From Streptomyces lydicus (lineage in GTDB: Bacteria; Actinomycetota; Actinomycetes; Streptomycetales; Streptomycetaceae): a stretch of 64,000 bases of DNA. Made by a program: the position numbers and the translations under genes. This document shows, in pieces, positions 29,752-38,235 of this stretch; position 1 is the stretch's first letter; each line of letters begins with the position of its first letter. Below the pieces are notes generated by a model, which saw only the letters and a program-made list of their open reading frames with translations, ran no database searches and was not told the DNA's origin. The stretch covers positions 7,564,001 through 7,628,000 of the forward strand of contig NZ_RDTE01000003.1 of NCBI RefSeq assembly GCF_004125265.1, given 5' to 3'.

Positions 29752-29825
29752 ATCGTAGCGCGATGCCGCGTGTGGCATTCAGTAGCGCGTTGACACCGAG
29801 TGCCATGCGCGGCATTCTATGCCGC
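29752..29825. promoter_or_regulatory. divergent leaderless promoters with paired TGCC-N6-GGCA operators
   Basis: Operator 1 is ATGCC-N6-GGCAT (29763-29778) and operator 2 is TGCC-N6-GGCA (29801-29814), with centres 37 bp apart. The SDR promoter has TTGACA (29790-29795), a 17-bp spacer and CATTCT (29813-29818), then 7 nt to the ATG; operator 2 lies in its spacer. The tetR promoter has TACGAT on the minus strand (29757-29752), and operator 1 lies in its spacer. This symmetric layout fits direct repression of both genes. Confidence 0.75.
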
Positions 29826-30764
29826 ATGACACAGAAGCAGCGCTGGACTGCCGAGCGGATCCCGGACCAGACCGAGCGGGTATTCGTCGTGACCGGGGCC
29901 AACAGTGGTCTGGGCCTCGCGACCACCCGGGAACTCGCCCGGCACGGCGGGCATGTGATCCTTGCGGTGCGCGACGAGGGGAAGGGCCACCGGGCGGCCG
30001 CGGAGATCACCGCCGAGCAGCCGGGCGCCCGTCTTGAGGTACGCCACCTCGACCTGGCCGATCTCGAATCGGTGCGAGCCTTCGCCGGTCAGTTGCGCAC
30101 CGACCATCCGCGGCTGGACGTGCTCGTCAACAACGCCGGTGTGATGGCGCCGCCCCGCTCGCTGAGTGCACAGGGCCACGAGGTGCAGTTCGGCTGCAAC
30201 CACCTCGGCCACTTCGCGCTCACCGGGCTGCTGCTCGACGCACTGGCCGCCGGGCGCGACCCCCGCGTGGTCACGGTGAGTTCGGTCAACCACCGCAAGG
30301 GCCGCATCCGCTTCGAGGACCTCTCCGGCGAGCGCAGGTACTCGCCCATGGCCTTCTACAACCAGTCGAAGTTCGCCAATGCCGTCTTCGGACGGGAACT
30401 CCACCGGCGGCTGACCGAGGCCAACAGCCCCGTGCGCAGCGTGCTCTCCCATCCCGGCTACACCGCCACCAACCTCCAGGTGAGCGCGCCGGTCGGCCTG
30501 TGGCGGGTGGTGTTCGGCCGCATCGGCAATCCGCTGTTCGCCCAGCCCCCGTCCCACGGTGCGTTGCCGCAGCTGTACGCCGCGACCGCCCCGAGTGTGG
30601 AGGGCGGGGACTTCATCGGACCGGACGGCCTGGCCGAGCTGCGCGGCGGACCGACGCGGGTGGAGTTGTCCTCCGCAGCTGCCGACCCCGAGACCGGTCG
30701 TCGGCTGTGGGAGGTGTCGGAACGGCTGACCGACGTGCGGTTCGCGTTCCCGGCCCCGGTCTGA
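29826..30764 (+). CDS. short-chain dehydrogenase/reductase (retinol-dehydrogenase-like)
   Basis: A 312-residue classical-type SDR. The nucleotide motif is TGANSGLG, the structural motif VLVNNAGVMA, the active-site serine is in TVSSVNHRKG, and the catalytic pair is Y and K in FYNQSKFAN. The length and the C-terminal extension resemble retinol dehydrogenase-like oxidoreductases that use NADP(H). The physiological substrate is unknown. ATG 29826 has no ribosome site and follows a good promoter by 7 nt. Expression is expected to be controlled by the divergent TetR protein. Confidence 0.9.
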   Translation: MTQKQRWTAERIPDQTERVFVVTGANSGLGLATTRELARHGGHVILAVRDEGKGHRAAAEITAEQPGARLEVRHLDLADLESVRAFAGQLRTDHPRLDVLVNNAGVMAPPRSLSAQGHEVQFGCNHLGHFALTGLLLDALAAGRDPRVVTVSSVNHRKGRIRFEDLSGERRYSPMAFYNQSKFANAVFGRELHRRLTEANSPVRSVLSHPGYTATNLQVSAPVGLWRVVFGRIGNPLFAQPPSHGALPQLYAATAPSVEGGDFIGPDGLAELRGGPTRVELSSAAADPETGRRLWEVSERLTDVRFAFPAPV

Positions 30765-30812
30765 CGGTTCGCCGACGGGCGTTGGCGGAGCTACCGGGCC
30801 GGCCGGCGCCGC

Positions 30813-31661
30813 TCACAGCCGTCCCGCCTCGATGATCCGCCGCAGGAACTGCCGGGTGCGGTCCTGCTGCGGGTCCCCGAAGACCTGCTCCGGCGTCCCG
30901 CGTTCCACCACCACCCCGCCGTCCAGGAAGCACACCTGGTCGGCGACCTCCCGCGCGAAGCCCATCTCATGGGTGGCGATGACCATGGTCATGCCCTCCT
31001 CCTTGAGATCGCGGACCACGCCGAGCACTTCCCCGACCAGCTCGGGGTCGAGCGCCGCGGTGATCTCGTCGAGCAGCAGCAGCCGGGGCCGCCCGGCCAG
31101 CGCCCGGACGATCGCGACCCGCTGCTGCTGACCGCCGCTGAGCCGGTCCGGGTACTCCCCGGCCCGCCCTCCGAGCCCGAGCCGGTCCAGCAGTTCACGG
31201 GCCCGTGCCTCCGCCTCGGCGCGCGGTACCCCGTGCACCCGGCGGGGCGCCAGCGTGATGTTGTCCAGCACGGTCATGTGCGGGAAGAGGTTGTAGGCCT
31301 GGAAGACCACGCCGATCCGGCGGCGCACCGCGTCCACGTCCGCCCGCGGATCGGTGATCTCCGCGCCGTCCAGGAAGATCGCCCCGTCGTCGATCTCCTC
31401 CAGCAGATTCGCGCAGCGCAGCAGCGTGGACTTGCCCGACCCCGAGGCGCCGATCAGCGCCGTCACGGTGTGCGGCGGGACCGCCAGATCCACGTCCCGC
31501 AGCACGACCGTGCCGCGCCCGTACGTCTTGCGCACGGACTCCAGCCGCAGCACCGGACCGCCGCCGGGCGCCGCCTTCCCTGCAGTCTCGGCGGCCGTCT
31601 CACCGACCGTCTCACCGGCTTTCCCGTCGGCCGGCCGCGGGGCGTCGTCCGTCGTGCTCAT
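30813..31661 (-). CDS. polar amino-acid ABC transporter ATP-binding protein
   Basis: A 282-residue ATPase with Walker A GASGSGKST, Q-loop VVFQAYNLFPHMTVLDN, signature LSGGQQQRVAI, Walker B LLLLDEITAALDPE and switch histidine in VIATHEMGFA, the standard pattern of the GlnQ/HisP branch. The first 35 residues are an extra Ala/Glu/Thr-rich tail. The ATG overlaps the permease stop (ATGA) and has GGGAGGAC upstream. It is the third gene of a coupled binding protein-permease-ATPase operon that imports a polar amino acid. Confidence 0.94.
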   Translation of the reverse strand: MSTTDDAPRPADGKAGETVGETAAETAGKAAPGGGPVLRLESVRKTYGRGTVVLRDVDLAVPPHTVTALIGASGSGKSTLLRCANLLEEIDDGAIFLDGAEITDPRADVDAVRRRIGVVFQAYNLFPHMTVLDNITLAPRRVHGVPRAEAEARARELLDRLGLGGRAGEYPDRLSGGQQQRVAIVRALAGRPRLLLLDEITAALDPELVGEVLGVVRDLKEEGMTMVIATHEMGFAREVADQVCFLDGGVVVERGTPEQVFGDPQQDRTRQFLRRIIEAGRL

Positions 31662-32560
31662 ACGAGTCCTCCCTGGGCGCGCCTGCGGTCCATGCGGGCC
31701 GTGACCCAGTCCGTGCACCGCGTCATGGGGATCGTCAGCGCCACGAAAACGAGCCCGGCCACGACATACGGAGTGAAGTTGAAGTCCTTGCCGGCGATGA
31801 TCTGTGCCGCGTAGACGGCATCCACCGCACCCGCGATGGACACCAGACCGGTGTCCTTCTGCAGCGAGACCAGATCGTTCAGCAGTGGCGGCACCACCCG
31901 CCGTACCGCCTGCGGCAGCACCACGAAGCGCAGCGCCTGGCCGCTGGACAGTCCCAGCGACCGGGCTGCGGCCCGCTGTGAGGGGTGCACCGATTCGATG
32001 CCCGCCCGGAAGACCTCGGCGACATAGGCCGAGTACGTCAGCACCAGCGCGGAGCCGCCGAGCAGCACGGGATCGGTGGTCACGCCCTGCAGCCGCAGCG
32101 CCGGCACCCCGAAGACCACCATCAGCAGACAGATGATCAGCGGCAGTCCGCGGAAGAAGTCGGTGTACGCGGCGGCCAGGGCACGCAGGGGGAAGAACAC
32201 CGGGCCGCGCAGGGTCCGGGCCACCGCCAGCAGCAGCCCGAGCACCAGCACTGCCGCTCCGCACACCACCAGCAGCCGCAGATTCAGCAGCAGCCCCTCC
32301 AGCACCTTCGGCAGCGCCTTGGCGGCGTACTCGGTGCTGAAGAACGTCTCCCGGGTCCGCGGCCAGCCGGGGGAGCGGGTGATGACGAAGTAGAGGACGG
32401 CCGCGGTGACCAGGGTGCTCAGCGCGGCGACGGCGGTGGCGCGCCGCGTCCTGGTCCGCCGGAAGCGCTCCCGCTCGATCCGCCGCTGAGAGGGCACATA
32501 CCCGTCGTCGGCACCGGCCCGTGCCGTCAGCAGTTTCGACACACCTTCTCCGTACGTCAC
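31658..32560 (-). CDS. polar amino-acid ABC transporter permease
   Basis: A 300-residue membrane protein of the HisMQ family: five main helices plus an N-terminal one and the coupling motif region SLGLSSGQALRFVVLPQAVRRVVPPLLND (EAA-like loop). The N-terminus carries a basic cytoplasmic stretch (RRIERERFRRTRTRRATA). The start is GTG 32560 in a GTGA overlap with the binding-protein stop. No second permease is encoded, so it probably works as a homodimer. Confidence 0.93.
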   Translation of the reverse strand: MTYGEGVSKLLTARAGADDGYVPSQRRIERERFRRTRTRRATAVAALSTLVTAAVLYFVITRSPGWPRTRETFFSTEYAAKALPKVLEGLLLNLRLLVVCGAAVLVLGLLLAVARTLRGPVFFPLRALAAAYTDFFRGLPLIICLLMVVFGVPALRLQGVTTDPVLLGGSALVLTYSAYVAEVFRAGIESVHPSQRAAARSLGLSSGQALRFVVLPQAVRRVVPPLLNDLVSLQKDTGLVSIAGAVDAVYAAQIIAGKDFNFTPYVVAGLVFVALTIPMTRCTDWVTARMDRRRAQGGLV

Positions 32561-33438
32561 TTGAGCACCGGCACGGATACGGCGTCGGTCAGCCACTTCT
32601 TCTCCAGCGCGGCGAGGGTGCCGTCCTTGCGCAGTGCGTCGACCGCGGCCGTCACACACCCGGTGATCCGGCTCTCCTTGTCCAGGACCAGGCCGAACTG
32701 CTCCTTCCCGGCGCCGGTGGCCGCGAACTGCCCGACCACCTCGGCGTCCTTCACCTCCGCCGAGGTGATGTAGAAGGCCGTCGGCAGATCGGTGAGGACC
32801 GCGTCCACCTGGCCGTTCTTCAGCGCGGACTTGGCGAGGTCGTTCTTCTGGAAGACGGCGGGCTGCTGATCCGGCCGGACGGTGTCATTGACGACGTCCA
32901 GGCTGGTGCTGCCGACCTGCGCACCGAGCTTGAGATGACGGAGGTCGGCGATGCTCTTGGCGTGCGCGGCCCGGGATCCCTTGAGCGCGATGACCGCCTG
33001 GCGCACGTCGTAGTAGCCCGAGGAGAAGGCGACGGCCCGTTTGCGTGCCGGACTGATGGAGATCTGGTTGACGTCGAAGTCGAACTTCTTCTGGCCGGGC
33101 GCGAAGGCGTTGGCGAACGGCACGGTCTGCCAGCGCACCGCGCCCTTGCCGTAGCCCAGTTGGCGGGCGACGGCATAGGCGACGGCCGATTCGAAGCCCT
33201 TGCCGCTGGCCGGGTCGTCGTCCTGGAACCAGGGTGCGTAGGCGGGCTTGTCGGTGCCGACCGTGAGCTTGCCGTCCGCCACGGTGGCCAGTTTGCCGCG
33301 GTCACAGCTCTGTTTGCCCTGCCCGGCGGCCCCGGGACCACCGGGGGACTCGTCCTGCGGGGCACAGCCGACGGCCGCGGCGAGCAGCGCGACGGCGGCG
33401 CAAGCGGCAAGGCGGAGGGGGCGGTTGGCAAGGCGCAT
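32557..33438 (-). CDS. polar amino-acid ABC transporter substrate-binding lipoprotein
   Basis: A 293-residue family 3 extracellular solute-binding protein. The signal peptide MRLANRPLRLAACAAVALLA ends in a lipobox-like AVGC. The mature domain shows VGTDKPAYAPWFQDDDPASG, FDFDVNQISISPARKRAVAFS and GKEQFGLVLDKES, typical of glutamine, cystine or arginine binders; the ligand is not resolvable. ATG 33438 has no strong ribosome site but carries CACTCT 6 nt upstream, so it may be leaderless. It heads the operon with the permease and ATPase. Confidence 0.92.
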   Translation of the reverse strand: MRLANRPLRLAACAAVALLAAAVGCAPQDESPGGPGAAGQGKQSCDRGKLATVADGKLTVGTDKPAYAPWFQDDDPASGKGFESAVAYAVARQLGYGKGAVRWQTVPFANAFAPGQKKFDFDVNQISISPARKRAVAFSSGYYDVRQAVIALKGSRAAHAKSIADLRHLKLGAQVGSTSLDVVNDTVRPDQQPAVFQKNDLAKSALKNGQVDAVLTDLPTAFYITSAEVKDAEVVGQFAATGAGKEQFGLVLDKESRITGCVTAAVDALRKDGTLAALEKKWLTDAVSVPVLK

Positions 33439-33619
33439 GGCGGGAGAGTGGCAGGGCACGAGGCCATCTGTCGAGATCACCGGGAAAACGTCCGCATCGT
33501 GGACGTGCATGGCGGCGCTGTGAACTGCGCATTTCCCGGTTTCCGGGGTGGGGCCCGAAGAGCTCGAAGGGCCCGAGGGCTCGGTACGCCCCACCCGGCT
33601 CGCCACGACTTGTGCCGGT

Positions 33620-33710
33620 TCACGGCGTGAATCCGTGCCGCCTCACGCCGTGAACCCGCACCGCCTCATGCCCTGAATCCGTACTGCCTCACGCCGTGAA
33701 GCGGACCGCC
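33620..33710. repeat. 23-bp imperfect tandem repeat, four copies
   Basis: Units begin TCACGCCGTGAA or a close variant and have a period of 23 bp from 33620. Each contains an 11-bp dyad, TCACGCCGTGA. The last copy overlaps the final codons and stop of the minus-strand phosphodiesterase gene, so the array looks like duplication of that gene's 3' end. Confidence 0.8.
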
Positions 33711-34372
33711 CGCCGGATCTCCGGCTGGTCGGTCACCACACCGTCCAGACCGAGCCCGCGCGCCAGGCGCAGCTGATCGTGCGTGTTGACCGTCCAGCCC
33801 ACCACCTTCAACTGCGCGGCATGCGCCCGCTCGACCAGTTCCAGGGTGAGCCGGCGGATGTTCAGCGAGAGCATCGTCGCGCCGACGGCCTGCGCACGGT
33901 CGACCACGTCCGCGCCGTACCGGCTGCCGACCAGCGCGGTCCGCACGCCGGGCAGCAGGGTCCGGATCGCGGCCAGCGCCTCGTCGTGGAAGGAGATCAC
34001 ATCGACCCGGCCGACCAGATCGCGCGACCGCATCACCTCGGCCAGCGCCTGCGCGGCCGCCACGTCCTTGATCTCGGCCTGCAACGGCGCCTTGACCGCC
34101 TCGACGACCTCCTCGAAGACGGGGATGCGCTCGCCCCGGCCGGCATCGAGTTCGCGGAGTTCGGCGAGGGTGCGCTCGGCGATCGGGCCGGCGCCGTCGG
34201 TGGTCCGGTCCACATCCGCGTCGTGCATCACCACGAGCGCGCCGTCCTTGCTCAGATGCAGATCGAGTTCGATGACGTCGAGGCCCTCGTGCTCGGCGCG
34301 CACGAAGGACCGCAGAGTGTTCTCCGGCTCCACGCCCATCATCCCGCGGTGTCCGATGGTGAGAAAGGACAA
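33689..34372 (-). CDS. glycerophosphodiester phosphodiesterase
   Basis: A 227-residue GDPD-family TIM-barrel enzyme that hydrolyses glycerophosphodiesters to glycerol 3-phosphate and an alcohol. Catalytic motifs are at the N-terminus: GHRGMMGVEPENTL (HR...EN), VIELDLHLSKDGALVVMHD (E.D and H), followed by DRTTDGAG. No signal peptide is visible, so it should be cytoplasmic. The start is TTG 34372, with GCGAGG about 6 nt upstream; the upstream frame has no recognisable similarity. Its 3' end is duplicated in a tandem repeat. Confidence 0.9.
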   Translation of the reverse strand: MSFLTIGHRGMMGVEPENTLRSFVRAEHEGLDVIELDLHLSKDGALVVMHDADVDRTTDGAGPIAERTLAELRELDAGRGERIPVFEEVVEAVKAPLQAEIKDVAAAQALAEVMRSRDLVGRVDVISFHDEALAAIRTLLPGVRTALVGSRYGADVVDRAQAVGATMLSLNIRRLTLELVERAHAAQLKVVGWTVNTHDQLRLARGLGLDGVVTDQPEIRRAVRFTA

Positions 34373-34863
34373 GGCTGCCTCGCTTCTGTCGGCTCGGTGC
34401 TGGTGTCGGCTCCGTACCCGTGCCGACCGTCGGGTGTCGGCAACGGCGCTACGAAATGGCGCACAGCCTAACGGGACCGACCGGCGGAAATCGGGCTGCC
34501 GGACCGGACCGCGGTGTGTCCAGTACGGGTACCCGCCATATCCGGCTTCAGACCGCCTCACCCTCGCGTGGGCGAGTCCGTGCAGCGCTGACGGTGCGCC
34601 GTCGACCGGACCGGTCCGCGGCGTTCCCCGGTCGTATGGCATATGCCACACGACCAGGAGGTTTCCCTGCCGTCGAAGAGCCGGAGGAACCGCCGAAACC
34701 CTTGGCATTACTGGGAGGAAGTGCCGTCCAGGCCACTGGTGACAGGAAAAAGACGCGCGAGTGCGGGGTGTCGACAGAATAATTTTCAACGACTCCCCTT
34801 GAGCGGGCCATCCTCGGCTGGTTACCGTGTTCTGACAACACGATCTATCGCCGGAGGGCAGTC
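34373..34863. other. long divergent intergenic region upstream of DUF6421
   Basis: No recognised gene. It contains a near-perfect 24-bp palindrome (listed separately) and, downstream of it, two short overlapping frames (34643-34867 and a frame ending at 34782) without convincing ribosome sites. The final 110 nt are less GC-rich and should contain the promoter of the DUF6421 operon. Confidence 0.5.
34631..34654. promoter_or_regulatory. 24-bp near-perfect palindrome, candidate operator
   Basis: The left half GTCGTATGGCAT matches the complement of the right half at 11 of 12 positions; the core TGGCATATGCCA is perfect. It lies in the divergent region between the phosphodiesterase and the DUF6421 operon. 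Confidence 0.6.
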
Positions 34864-36261
34864 ATGACGGAAATTCTTTCGCCTGTGGGTGTCCGGGAGG
34901 CCACCGCGACCGCGGAGAGCGTGGTCGCGCACCCGGCGTGGCCCGTGCTCAAGGACGCGGTCGAGACCATCCGTCCCTGGCAGTCCAAGGACGGCTCCAT
35001 AGACCTGGAGGCGGAGGGCGCGCCCACCGCCGAGGCCGTCCGTGCGGAGGTCGACAAGATGGCCGCGGCCGTCGGGGAGCTCGCCCCGCTGCTGCCGCAC
35101 AACGCCGCCTACCACCAGGCCCTCGCCGCCGACCTGCGCCGCTGGGCCGACGGCGGCTTCGAAGTGCCGGACTTCCTGGACTCCCTCCTCGCCTTCCAGC
35201 CCGCCCGCCAGCGCGCCGACGGCCTCCAGCACCTCGTGCTGTTCCCCATGTACACCCAGAACGGCAACCCGGACCGCAACTTCGAGGCCGTCGTCCTGCG
35301 CATGGTCTGGCCGGACTGGCTCGCCGAGCTGGAGCGCACCCGCTACGACAACGCCCTCTTCTGCGGCATCGCCTTCGAGGACTTCACGGCCGGCTACGAC
35401 ACCAACTCCGCGGTGCTCTTCCCGGAGACCATCGCCGTGCGCGAGGCCCCCGAGCGGTTCAGCTGGGGCGGGATCTTCTGCGACCGCGAGGCCGCCCGCT
35501 TCCGCCGGGTCAGCGAGGCCGCCATCGAGACGCTGGGCGTCGAACTCCCCGCGGACATCCGCGAGATGCTGGCCGACCAGGAGCGCTGCCAGGAGGCCTT
35601 CGTCCTGTGGGACATGGTGCACGACCGCACCCACAGCCACGGTGACCTGCCGTTCGACCCGTTCATGATCAAGCAGCGCCAGCCGTTCTGGATGTACGGC
35701 CTGGAGGAGCTGCGCTGCGACCTCACCGCCTTCAAGGAGGCCGTAAAGCTGGAGGCCGAGGGGTACTCCCAGGCCCGCGATGTGCAGTTCGCCGTGATCT
35801 TCGACCGGATGTTCCGGTTCCCCGTCACCGGCGACCGGGTCCGCAACTACGACGGCCTCGGCGGCCAGCTGCTCTTCGCGTACCTGCACAAGCACGACGT
35901 CGTACGCTGGACGGACAACACACTGCACATCGACTGGGAGCGCGCGCCCAAGGTCACCAACCAGTTGTGCGGCGAGATCGAAAAGCTCTACCGCGACGGC
36001 ATCGACCGGCCCAAGCTGGTCCACTGGTTCGCCGCGTACGACCTCGTCTCGACCTACCTCGCGCCGCACCCGGGCTCGGTCTGGGCCAAGGGTCCCGATG
36101 CCCTCGACCTCGACCAGCCGCCGCGCAAACTCGTGGACGACGTGCTCCCCGACGAGTTCCCGCTGAGCATGTTCTACGAGGCGCTCGCCAAGAAGCTGCG
36201 CACTGTGATCGCATCCACCAAGGGCATCACGGCCCACAGCGATGAATTGGCGGCGGCATGA
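34864..36261 (+). CDS. DUF6421 family protein, possible zinc-hydrolase-like
   Basis: A 465-residue cytoplasmic protein of a family common in Streptomyces with no assigned function. It has no signal peptide or membrane helix. A striking conserved-looking segment at about residues 247-290 reads VHDRTHSHGDLPFDPF and, about 30 residues on, LEELRCDLTAFKEA. The spacing and the EELRCD string resemble the zinc-binding HExxxH and EEcRAE motifs of M49 dipeptidyl peptidases, though HD replaces HE. ATG 34864 has CCGGAGGGCAG upstream. The gene overlaps the following SDR gene by ATGA, and that gene is coupled to an aldolase gene, so all three probably act together. Confidence 0.8.
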   Translation: MTEILSPVGVREATATAESVVAHPAWPVLKDAVETIRPWQSKDGSIDLEAEGAPTAEAVRAEVDKMAAAVGELAPLLPHNAAYHQALAADLRRWADGGFEVPDFLDSLLAFQPARQRADGLQHLVLFPMYTQNGNPDRNFEAVVLRMVWPDWLAELERTRYDNALFCGIAFEDFTAGYDTNSAVLFPETIAVREAPERFSWGGIFCDREAARFRRVSEAAIETLGVELPADIREMLADQERCQEAFVLWDMVHDRTHSHGDLPFDPFMIKQRQPFWMYGLEELRCDLTAFKEAVKLEAEGYSQARDVQFAVIFDRMFRFPVTGDRVRNYDGLGGQLLFAYLHKHDVVRWTDNTLHIDWERAPKVTNQLCGEIEKLYRDGIDRPKLVHWFAAYDLVSTYLAPHPGSVWAKGPDALDLDQPPRKLVDDVLPDEFPLSMFYEALAKKLRTVIASTKGITAHSDELAAA

Positions 36262-37082
36262 CGAACGACCGGAACACCCGGCCGAAGGCCGTCCAGGAGC
36301 AGGACGAGGAGGCGACGGAGATGGTTACTTCGACGGGCGGCCAGGGGCCGCTGGAGGGTGCGGTCATCGCGGTGGCGGGAGCGGCCGGACCGGCCGGTCG
36401 CGCGACCCTGCTGCGACTGGCCGAAGCGGGTGCGGTGGTGGTCGGCTCGGACTCGAACCCCGAGCGGCTGGCGGAGGCCGTGGACGCGGCCCGCTACGCC
36501 CACGGCGGCGCCACGGTGATCGGGGACACCGTCGACCTCCTCGACCTCGACCAGACCCGCGAATGGGCGGCTCGAACGGAGAAGGAATTCGGCCGGATCG
36601 ACGGCCTGGTGCACCTCGTCGGCGGCTGGCGCGGCTCCTCCACCTTCGCGGAGACCGACCTGGCCGACTGGGACATGCTGCACAAGCTGCTGGTCCGCAC
36701 CGTCCAGCACACCTCGCTCGCCTTCCACGAAGCCCTCGAACGCAGCGGCAACGGCCGCTTCCTCCTCACCAGCGCGGCCGGCGCAAGCAAGCCCACCGGG
36801 GGCAACGCCGCCTACGCCGCCTCCAAGGCCGCCGCCGAGGCCTGGACGCTCGCCATGGCGGACGGCTTCCGCAAGTCGGGGGGTGAGACGGGACCGCGCG
36901 CCGCGGCTGCGATCCTGATCGTGAAGGCGCTCGTCAACGACCAGATGCGCGCCGAGCGACCGAACGCCAAGTTCGCGGGCTTCACGGATGTCACGGAGCT
37001 GGCCGAGGCCATCGCCGGGGTCTGGAGCCGGCCCGCCCAGGAAGTGAATGGACAGCGTCTGTGGCTGACCCCCGAGCCGTGA
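36258..37082 (+). CDS. SDR-family oxidoreductase, atypical cofactor motif
   Basis: A 274-residue short-chain dehydrogenase-like protein. The nucleotide-binding loop is AGAAGPAGRATLLRL instead of TGxxxGxG, and the NNAG motif is replaced by HLVGGWRG, but the catalytic YAASK (NAAYAASKAAAEAW) is intact. It should therefore be an NAD(P)-dependent or cofactor-binding enzyme with unusual binding detail. Its ATG overlaps the DUF6421 stop and its stop overlaps the GTG of the aldolase gene, so the product levels of the three are tied. Confidence 0.85.
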   Translation: MTNDRNTRPKAVQEQDEEATEMVTSTGGQGPLEGAVIAVAGAAGPAGRATLLRLAEAGAVVVGSDSNPERLAEAVDAARYAHGGATVIGDTVDLLDLDQTREWAARTEKEFGRIDGLVHLVGGWRGSSTFAETDLADWDMLHKLLVRTVQHTSLAFHEALERSGNGRFLLTSAAGASKPTGGNAAYAASKAAAEAWTLAMADGFRKSGGETGPRAAAAILIVKALVNDQMRAERPNAKFAGFTDVTELAEAIAGVWSRPAQEVNGQRLWLTPEP

Positions 37083-38149
37083 CCGGAGCGAAGACCGACG
37101 CCCGGCGGCATCACGACCCCGAGATACGCGGCTTCGCCAGCGACAACTACGCCGGTGCGCACCCCGAGGTGCTCGCCGCGCTCGCCCTTGCCAACGGCGG
37201 CCATCAGGTCGCCTACGGCGAGGACGAGTACACCGAGCACCTGCAGCGGGTCTTCCGCAGCCACTTCGGGCAGCGCGCCGAGGCGTTCCCGGTGTTCAAC
37301 GGCACCGGCGCCAATGTCGTCGCCCTGCAGGCCGTGACCGACCGCTGGGGGGCGGTGATCGCCGCCGAGTCCGCGCACATCCATGTCGACGAGTGCGGCG
37401 CACCCGAGCGGATCGGCGGGCTCAAGCTGCTCACCGTGCCCACCGAGGACGGCAAGCTCACCCCTGAGCTGATCGACCGCGAGGCGTACGGCTGGGACGA
37501 CGAGCACCGCGCCATGCCGCAGGTCGTCTCGATCACCCAGAGCACGGAGCTCGGCACGGTCTACACGCCCGACGAGATCCGGGCGATCTGTGACCACGCG
37601 CATGAGCGCAACATGGTGGTGCACCTCGACGGTTCGCGGATCGCCAATGCCGCGGCGACGCTCGATGTCCCGATGCGGGCGTTCACCAACGCCGTGGGCG
37701 TCGACATCCTCTCCTTCGGCGGCACGAAGAACGGTGCCGTCTTCGGCGAGGCCGTGGTCGTGCTCAACCCCGACCGGGTGCGCGCCATGAAGCATCTGCG
37801 CAAGCTGTCCATGCAGCTGGCCTCCAAGATGCGCTTCGTCTCCGTCCAACTGGAGGCGCTGCTCGCCAAGGATCTGTGGCTGCGCAACGCCCGGCACGCC
37901 AACACCATGGCGCAGCGGCTGGCGGCCGGGGTACGGGGGATCGACGGGGTGGAGATCCTTTACCCCGTGCAGTCCAACGGCGTGTTCGCCCGGCTGCCGC
38001 ACGACGTGAGCGAGCGGCTGCAGAAGCGCTACCGCTTCTACTTCTGGGACGAAGCGGCCGGTGTGGTGCGCTGGATGTGTGCGTTCGACACCGCCGAGGA
38101 GGACGTCGACGGCTTCCTCGCCGCACTCCGCGAGGAGATGGGCCGCTAG
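37079..38149 (+). CDS. threonine aldolase / beta-eliminating lyase family PLP enzyme
   Basis: A 356-residue fold-type I PLP enzyme of the low-specificity L-threonine aldolase family (threonine or beta-hydroxy amino acid to glycine plus aldehyde). Motifs: FASDNYAGAHPEV, YGEDEYTEHLQRVF, HIHVDECGAPE, the aspartate in HLDGSRIANAA, and the PLP lysine in SFGGTKNGAVFGE. The start was set at GTG 37079, which makes a GTGA overlap with the SDR stop as in the preceding junction; GTG 37061 is also in frame. It is the last gene of the coupled operon. Confidence 0.88.
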   Translation: MTGAKTDARRHHDPEIRGFASDNYAGAHPEVLAALALANGGHQVAYGEDEYTEHLQRVFRSHFGQRAEAFPVFNGTGANVVALQAVTDRWGAVIAAESAHIHVDECGAPERIGGLKLLTVPTEDGKLTPELIDREAYGWDDEHRAMPQVVSITQSTELGTVYTPDEIRAICDHAHERNMVVHLDGSRIANAAATLDVPMRAFTNAVGVDILSFGGTKNGAVFGEAVVVLNPDRVRAMKHLRKLSMQLASKMRFVSVQLEALLAKDLWLRNARHANTMAQRLAAGVRGIDGVEILYPVQSNGVFARLPHDVSERLQKRYRFYFWDEAAGVVRWMCAFDTAEEDVDGFLAALREEMGR

Positions 38150-38198
38150 CTCCCGCATCACCTCAGCATGAATAGCTATGCGTCCAGCCGAAAAGTCA

Positions 38199-38228
38199 TT
38201 GACCCTCGGCCGGGCGCATCGCTACGTT
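38199..38228 (+). promoter_or_regulatory. leaderless promoter of the transglutaminase-like gene
   Basis: TTGACC (38199-38204), an 18-bp spacer and TACGTT (38223-38228) are followed after 7 nt by the ATG at 38236, with no ribosome site between. Confidence 0.65.
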
Positions 38229-38235
38229 CCCCGGT

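Noticed and set aside
34643..34867. Possible small plus-strand gene after the 24-bp palindrome
   Set aside because: No family match, and two overlapping frames of equal quality exist; codon bias is weak.
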